From Scolanthus callimorphus (Eukaryota; Cnidaria; Anthozoa; Actiniaria; Edwardsiidae), in contig CM066913.1 in assembly GCA_033964015.1 (NCBI GenBank), forward strand, positions 21,971,854 through 22,035,853: 64,000 nucleotides of DNA, written 5' to 3'. Below are positions 57,884 through 64,000 of this stretch, in pieces (the first letter of the stretch is position 1; each line of letters starts with the position of its first letter). A program made the position numbers and the translations under genes. The notes beneath the pieces are model-generated. The model had not been told where the DNA came from and did no database searches. It saw only the letters and a list, made by a program, of their open reading frames with translations.

Positions 57884-58329
57884 ATTTATAAAACCTAAAA
57901 TATCTTCAGATCGGGCTTGTAGAATTTAGTCAAACTTCCGTTACACGTAGGCAATCAGTCAATCTCGAGGTAACGTAGAGCATTTATCGAAAAAATGTCG
58001 GTACAGTCTGAAGCTGGGATGAGGGTAAAAATAGGCGTGGCCCGATTGTCACGTGATACTAACTCCGATCTCCCCAACTTTTGTACTGACATATATTTCA
58101 GTCTATTGGTAGTATATGTGTTATATTGGCTGCGCGATAGAATTGAACCTGTTTTTTACATGCGAGGTTCAAAATTGGTTGGCATGGGTGCAAAATTACT
58201 GGGTCGATCCACCTTAATACAACCAGAACGAAATAAAGCTTCAAAATTTGGTTTGTCACAACGGAATTTCAACACCAGACAGGTTAACAGAATGAGAAAT
58301 AAGCTCCATGTCCTCACTTTTACTCAGAT

Positions 58330-58440
58330 AGATAGTACGCGCGCTCTGATTGGCTTAGAGCCATGTTTGCATTTCCCTGTGCAAACATGGCTGTGACGTC
58401 ACACACTTGAGTGATTGGCGAGCCGGTAATTTCAAAGTCT
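58330..58440. repeat. Short foldback around gccatgtttgc
   Basis: gccatgtttgca / tgcaaacatggc form a hairpin at 58361-58392, flanked by tgattggc words and a tgacgtcac site. Confidence 0.55.
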
Positions 58441-59082
58441 TTTACTTTTAGAAAGTAAAATATATTAGGCAAAATCATTTATTGAGAAGCCAATATTACT
58501 TGGATAGACATTTGACAAAGCATATTGAATTCACATAAAGCGTGACTCACAGTTCGACAGTCACAAGTCAGTGTGGCAGTCTCGTTTTTTAAATCTTAAC
58601 TGCATGTTTGCCGTAAATGAAGCGTTCAAATTCGCTCTTCGTTGCTAAAGCATCAACATTACAAATGCCATAGTACCGCTGCCAAATATGCAAGTTCTTG
58701 CTCGGTAGAGATTTTGTTTCGGCTTCATAGACGAAGAAACTCTGCCAAAACACATATGTAAAGCAACGGCTTCTGTAGTCTTCTGTTCACCTTCTTTCAT
58801 AATTATTTTGTATTTTGAATGGAAGATAGGCTCCATTTTAAGCAACGAATGCCATTTTAAAACCACTTCGCTTGCCGCCATCTCAGAAAAAATTGCAGTC
58901 CGATCAGAAATCAAAGATTGACAAATCATGCGATAGAAGGAGCGGTCTGATTGGCTGATGCAGCCATTTCATCTGTATGGGTAATCTAGAGTCTTATCCG
59001 CTTCAAAAACGTATTGTCTATATTTATTTCTGTCCACGCGCATTTTATTTTTGTAAGTAATTATTTTATAAAACAAATAAAT

Positions 59083-59247
59083 CACAGTTCCCGTGACTGC
59101 ACATGCTTATGCAAACCTCGATATGGTTTGGAGAGTTCTCGAGCAGGTGCAAACACTCGCCTCCGGCTCGTGTTTCCACTGATCTGCTCTCGAATTCTCC
59201 CAACCACACCTCGGGTTGCATAAGCCCGTGCAGTCACAGGAACTGTG
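59083..59247. repeat. Foldback element with cctccggct centre
   Basis: The arms cacagttcc.gtgactgcac.tgcttatgcaa..c and its return ending gtcacaggaactgtg flank cactcgcctccggctcgtg. Same centre motif as the element at 9378-9572. Confidence 0.8.
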
Positions 59248-59829
59248 TTTATTTTGTAAACTATCAATAGAAACAATGTGTATAAATAAAAATGGAAAAA
59301 TCTAAAAACGAGCGAACCAAAAAACACTCCAGCCCCTGTTGCATTCCTGCAACCTACAGCGTGTGGGACAACTCGCGCATGTGAAAGGCATACGTCGGAT
59401 TAAGGTCGAACCGATTTCATTTTTTTTTCAAAAGATACCGACTCATTATACTTTCAAATAACAAATTATCTATTGTTTTAAATGTACTCGATGCGACTCT
59501 AATTCGACGTTTGCCCTAGGCCTTACCCACAATGGGTAATTTCTGCCTGGTATGCACTTCACATACTGGGAGTACATGTTGAAATAATTCGTTCACGAGA
59601 ATTCCTCCCCTAAAAAAAAGAAAAGAAAAACTAACAAGTCGAAATAAATGCGACTAATTTATTTGCAGAAAATAATAACCATTATGTGTTTGGTTCATTT
59701 CGTTACTCTCTATTTTTAGTACTTGTTCCTTTTGGGGAAGGAGCATTTTGCAAACATTAAGGCCCGTAGAACACACAAACGCCGTTTACATCGTAGTTAA
59801 TGTCCTTTATTCTGCTTCTTTAGTTGCAG

Positions 59830-59891
59830 GCATTCCACTTTACGTTTCTATCCTAGCAACGGGAGTTGTTTGCACATTTTACACTTCTGTG
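59830..59891 (+). CDS. SLC5-family symporter, exon 4
   Basis: The acceptor tctttagttgcag at 59829 precedes IPLYVSILATGVVCTFYTSV, and the donor GTAGGT follows. The phase-1 junction with exon 3 gives LALEA-GIPLYVS, as in SLC5 proteins (helix before the GGLKAVIWTD motif). That next motif was not seen downstream to 64000, so the remaining two thirds of the protein lie beyond the window, are in an unrecognised form, or are lost. Confidence 0.8.
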
Positions 59892-60469
59892 GTAGGTCGA
59901 TCGTCGATAATGGCAAACATTAAAATTCTGTTCTCTTAATTTCCACGTAATGCGTGTCCCAAGGGAAAACATTTTTCTGTTAATATATAAACGTAGATTA
60001 CAAGTGGAACAGGACATTATAAAAGATGTTTAGTCATGCAAATGCAAAGAACGGCCATCCATATTCGTTGTCGTTCGTGTAATCTATCATACGGGGACGT
60101 AATCTTTCCCGTGCTTGCTTAGAGTTCTAAAATGTCGTCCAAACAATTGGGGCCGTTAGATCGCGTAGGAGTGCAATCTGTGCTGCATAGTCTGTCGCAG
60201 GTGTCGCTCTCGCACGCACCGATGACTTGAGTCTAACGCCTGGGTACTTCACCAACGAGTTCGTATACGATTGAGCCGCACCCGCGCCTTGCAGTTCAAC
60301 TGGTGCTCCCAGGTTCAGCTGGTGCTCCGCTCCTGTTGCCACCTGCTTCCCATTTAGAATCTAGACAGTGGTAGACGCTCCTGGAGCTTCCCAGTTCTAG
60401 TGGAGAAGTTTTTGCCAATGAATGCGCTGGGGAGCAGAGGTCGTATTCTGCCGGACATGCGCATTGCAT

Positions 60470-60497
60470 CTTCGGAACCTGTCTTGTCTGGTTATCA
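60470..60497 (+). promoter_or_regulatory. NRF1-like site upstream of a candidate first exon
   Basis: gacatgcgcattgc, close to the NRF1 GCGCATGCGC palindrome common in animal core promoters, lies about 40 bp before an ATG (atcaATGGCGG) at 60498. Motif evidence only. Confidence 0.3.
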
Positions 60498-62220
60498 ATG
60501 GCGGAGGAAGATTACCGAGTGTGTCGAAACATGCACCAGTTGTGCACCGTGTAAGGATTAACTTCACTCAAGAATCTAAGAAATAGCTAAATGGGCTTTT
60601 GGTCTGTAATTGTGGCTGGAATCAGCGAGTGAAAGAACACAGTTTCACTTCTAAATTACCGAACAAACATGCAAAGTTGCTGCTCACTTACGAGACTGAC
60701 ACCAGCACGTTGTGGCTTGCTCGGGTTTTTCGATGTGGATTTCTGATATGCAACGAAGGCTACTGCTCCGAAACCCTGTCTTATGGTAAGTTCTAGTTCT
60801 ATAGTTTGTTCATAACATAGAAGAATGTAAATCGGTTGTTCTCTTTCAGCGATCCAGTTCGAAATATTACAATATTATGTGTAAAAAAACTCATTTTAGA
60901 CTAAGTTGGCAGTGAATTTCCCGTAATCGTAGAAAGAGTACACTCTTTTTTTTTATAAGAACCTTTTTTATAAGAGCGTTCAGCCTGAAATTTACCCAAA
61001 TTTTAAGAACATGCTAAGAACATGCCTGAGCCTCAGATAGGAGCAAAATAGATTTATTTTCTGTGATGCGTTCTAAAATCCAGAATCAAATTTGTTAATA
61101 ATAACAACCTTCAATATTGTAATTTATAAACTCTCTTAAATACTTCATTGGTACGTATCCTTCTTTAAGATCTAGACATATTTCAGGTTCCGAAGTCACT
61201 GAAATGTAAGAACATCCGTAAGAACATTTCCAGCCTCACACTGCTCCAAAAATAAGAACGGCCCAGCCTCAACTGAAAATTAGATCTTCTTATAAAAAAA
61301 ACAGAGTGTATCACAGTTCGGACATTTGGACTAGTTTTATTGTCCTTTCCTTGTTTATTCTTTGTGGGTTTTATTAGCCCCAAAATCGGAGAAAGTTTTC
61401 CGATTATTTCTTGAATGTATGACCACACTTTTACTCAGTTTAGTCTCTGGTAATTTTTTATTGAATTTCACACTCGACAAGCGTGTTGAAAGTTCAATAC
61501 GCGTATCGAACTCATTACTAAGTACTTCTTTTTATTTCAAAGTGATGGCATATTTCTGAGAATATTTTGAATTAGCTGGCAAAATCGGAGAAAACATTAT
61601 TAAACTTGTTTGTTTTAAGCTGGGTTTTCATCACTTTGTTGCATGTGATGTATTAGTTAATTGAGGTTTTTACTGTACTACACTAATATTGGCCCCTGAT
61701 ATGCTGCTTCCCCAGTCACACAATCACATATATCCAACAAAGAGAACAAAGCTATCTATTTGTTCATACCTATATACAGAAATTGAAACATTTTGTTTCT
61801 GCCCAACGCCGTCCTACTCTAGTGCTGAGACATGTGGTGAATGAAAGTTGCTCGCGACAATTGCAATTTGATACCAGGCAAGTTGATCATCAATGTAAAG
61901 AGAACAAATGGTTTGACTGTAATGTGCCAATTTCATTTCACTTCTCTGAGTTACTCTGCATTAAAAAAGGAAATATGTTTAGTAGCATAATAAAAGATAT
62001 AATGGAGAGTAAGTAATTCAGAAGTAACTTGCTGTGCATTGTTTGTTGCAGGTTCAGAAGGTGTGGGTGTTCATTTATATACCCAATTCACAAAGGGATG
62101 ATATGCCATTCTTGGCTGGATGACCACAAAAAATGCACCCTGCATCCAAATGAAACCAAAGACCACTTCCTAGCACAAGTGCTGGTGGTTGAGAGGTGCA
62201 ACATGTTAGATAAGCACTAA
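60498..62220 (+). CDS. Candidate multi-exon gene of unknown function
   Basis: Possible exons are: 60498-60550 (MAEEDYRVCRNMHQLCTV, donor GTAAGG); about 60600-60785 (CNCGWNQRVKEHSFTSKL..LARVFRCGFLICNEGYC, donor GTAAGT); about 61379-61450 (acceptor tttattag, KSEKVFRLFLECMTTLLLSL, donor GTAATT); about 61780-61999 (acceptor tatatacag, RPTLVLRHVVNESC..FHFSELLCIKKGN, donor GTAAGT); and about 62053-62220 (acceptor gtttgttgcag, ending at TAA). Splice signals are good but phases do not all agree, and I recognise no domain; Cys-rich segments are notable. It may be a real taxon-restricted gene or chance. Confidence 0.35.
60937..61312. mobile_element. MITE-like element rich in ataagaac
   Basis: Ends gagtacactctttttttttataagaa and ttcttataaaaaaaacagagtgtatc are inverted. 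Interior words taagaacatg and taagaac recur in both halves. It lies between two candidate exons of the unknown gene. Confidence 0.55.
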
Positions 62221-63120
62221 CAGCATTTCAGTACAACTATACCTAAAAGAGAACAATACCTAAAGGCTTCCCTTTCTGGGGAGTAGAGACTACTCAATAG
62301 TTTTCACTACAGAAAGTTTAGTGCTCAGTAGAACATCACAGTGCTGTATCAAAATCCCCTTTTATTTGCCACCTCAAAATCCAATATTTTCAACAGGTTT
62401 AGTCAAATAAATGTAATTCCAGGATAGGTGATTCAAATCCAGCACCTCGAGGTACCATCTGAAGGAATGGTACTTGATTGGGGGGGGGGGGGGGGGAGGG
62501 CTGGATGGTAAAGCTTTCTAAGGTTAGGACACAAACACACACACACCTTAATCAACATGTTTGTTTACCATGGCATATTGTAGTTTTTTTCAATACTACT
62601 AACAGGTCAGTCAAAGTACACTGAATGATGCTCATTTTGATTTGTAAAGTGGTTGGAATTTACCAGGAAAATCTATGTGCAGAACAACGGGTCAACTTAT
62701 ATTTCTCAACCCAAAGCTATTATCTAACCCCACTGGAAGGCCCGAAATTTCAGGGTATTAAAACTGATAGGATAAAAAATGAAATCATTACTATTGCTAA
62801 ACGTCGTCTTTTTTCCGGTTCTTACAGTCTGAATTTCAGTCTGAATCAGTTTAAACAGTCGCAGATGAAGGTCCACAGATCCTCAAATCAAACAAGTTGA
62901 TTTGCACTACACAGGCAGCTTTATTTTATTTTATCCTTCCCGCTTTCAGAATAAATGAATCAAAACAAACGAGAAATAGAAATAGCGCGCTATTTGACTG
63001 CAAATTCGCGATACTCAAAATTGCTTTTCCCTGAGTTGAGTCTGCAATGTAAACATGGACGGCAGCGGTTCTTGCGCATGGCATGTGCATGGCATACTCC
63101 TCTGTTGCGCTGGGGTGTGG
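62221..63120. other. No gene recognised; poly-G tract
   Basis: A 17-base G run is at 62480-62496 and (ac)n at 62530-62544. The 91-codon frame at 62625-62900 and those after it lack recognisable domains. Confidence 0.45.
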
Positions 63121-63124
63121 TGTC

Positions 63125-64000
63125 AAGTTGTGGGTACCGAGTTGCCGTTCTCTTTAGTCTTCTCTGTCAGTTTAAGCACCTGGTTGTCGCCGCGGATGGA
63201 GGGAGGAGGAATGCCAGAAACAACCGGTAGCATGATCTCGGGGGTTGACTTAATAAGTGTGCCTCAGATCAGCCTCATTGCGTTGCTAAGTACAACGTCG
63301 ACAGTTTTTAGAGTGTGTCCTGTGAGATCAGGCAGCGGAAGCATATTCAACAATAGGACAGACCATGGCGATGGATGAAGTGCGTAGGGTGGTGAACGTA
63401 GCCCCACTCAGCTCCAACAAGCTTGCTAATGATGTTAACCCGATAAGAGGCCTCCTTTGTCGTGGGCCGAAGGTAAAGCTGCAAGGTGACCCAAAGGAAG
63501 ACCGGTACAGGGTCAAACCTTAGCTTCTTGACTTTGAGCCTTGTCTAACTCAAACTTAGTCAATCTTTGCCAGTCGGCTGGCCAGGTGGTACATGGAACA
63601 AACACTTTTGATGTTGCTCAGCTTGAGATGTCAAAGAGCGAGGTATCGACAGTAAAATAAGGTTAGCTTCGAGGGTGGATTGCATCTCTTCGTAGGTTCG
63701 GGCCGGAGAAGACAATGACGCTGTCATCCGCGTACTTGTTTGGTGTAGAAGGTGGGTAATTGGCTATATAGATGTTGAAGAGTATAGGGGCGAGGACAGA
63801 CTCCTGTTGTAGGCCGTTGCGGAGCTTGCGGTTCTTGCTACACTCGCCGTCCAAGGTTACTTCGTAGAAGGTGCGGTTTTGGAGCAAGATCATAATGAAT
63901 CTCGTAATCCTCGCGTCTGGGTATGAGTTGGAGCAGCTTCGAGTACACGATGGGTGTCATAGGCAGCTGTTAAGTCAATACCCACAACGCCGAACTTCTC
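63125..64000 (-). pseudogene. Non-LTR reverse transcriptase, partial, running off the window
   Basis: On the minus strand from the right edge it reads VGIDLTAAYDT (RT motif A), MILLQNRTFYEVTLDGE, LRNGLQQESVLAPILFNIYI, KYADDSVIVFS (motif with YADD), then LRTSSIAMVCPIVEYASAA and VDVVLSNAMRLI, stop, GTLIKSTPEIMLPVVSGIPP. This is a LINE RT and its C-terminal region, broken by stops and frameshifts, with its 5' end beyond base 64000. The clade is uncertain. Confidence 0.75.

Larger units (their letters stand above)
55293..58217. mobile_element. 2.9-kb TTAA-flanked foldback transposon
   Basis: TTAA (55293-55296 and 58214-58217) precedes ggtggatcgacccagtaatt on both ends. The arms, ~430-550 bp with indels, run to about 55720 and back from about 57660. 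Nested inside are a 763-bp palindrome and two further foldbacks. No transposase was found. The exact complementarity of outer arms and the TTAA sites support a piggyBac/Kolobok-type non-autonomous element. Confidence 0.8.
52498..59829 (+). other. SLC5 intron 3, ~7.3 kb
   Basis: This intron holds the two large inverted-repeat elements and several MITEs described separately. From about 58450 to 59080 and 59250 to 59829 I see only AT-rich DNA and unsupported short frames. Confidence 0.7.

Noticed and set aside
60127..60342. 71-codon minus-strand frame rich in Ala
   Set aside because: Plausible composition but no homology, splice site or promoter; not enough to call a gene.

Overview
This window looks like nuclear DNA of an invertebrate animal, most likely a cnidarian and perhaps a stony coral. 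The reasons are AT-rich sequence, GT-AG introns, metazoan gene families, a very dense load of foldback/MITE elements, several non-LTR retrotransposons, PIF/Harbinger and BEL/Pao relics, a tRNA-derived SINE and long poly-C/poly-G tracts. Nothing is organised as in a bacterium: there are no operons, and most open frames are accidental. The taxon is inferred from repeat style and gene families, not proven.

Host genes. (1) A hydroxylysine kinase-like gene (HYKK/AGPHD1) runs on the minus strand in two exons, about 17841-17252 and 9202-8615, with an intron of about 8 kb full of transposons; a TATA-like site lies near 17997. (2) A 411-codon plus-strand frame at 43346-44581 encodes a polar, probably disordered protein of unknown function. 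(3) A minus-strand P2RX7 C-terminal-domain gene lies at about 49451-48835. (4) A plus-strand SLC5-family sodium:solute symporter gene has exons at 50522-50856, 51788-51852, 52446-52497 and 59830-59891 in matching phases; the rest of the protein is not seen in the window. (5) A possible multi-exon gene of unknown function lies at about 60497-62220. Genes 1, 3 and 4 each need single-base corrections to read through, so either the assembly has indel errors or these copies are decaying.

Mobile DNA dominates. 0-8 kb: foldback elements, including a 704-bp near-palindrome. 7.85-8.5 kb and 33.25-36.64 kb: two arrays of one 126-128 bp tandem-repeat family whose core is TGACGTCATCGATGACGTCA, ending in a conserved hairpin, as in Helentron-associated (DINE/pearl-like) elements. 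18.2-19.6 kb: a LINE relic split by a MITE. 22.5-25.8 kb: a broken PIF/Harbinger transposase. 28.4-31.7 kb: a 2.7-kb LINE inserted into the 3' end of a Myb/SANT-like gene. 38-39.5 kb: LINE and BEL/Pao debris carrying a 335-bp tandem duplication. 46.7-50 kb: a SINE and a cluster of one repeat family. 52.6-58.2 kb, inside the SLC5 intron: two nested multi-kilobase inverted-repeat elements, one holding pieces of a RecQ-like helicase. 63.1-64 kb: another LINE on the minus strand, running off the window.

The most interesting structure is the CRE/E-box satellite. It has about 24 near-identical units with higher-order periodicity, and its related second array ends about 130 bp beyond the HYKK stop codon.
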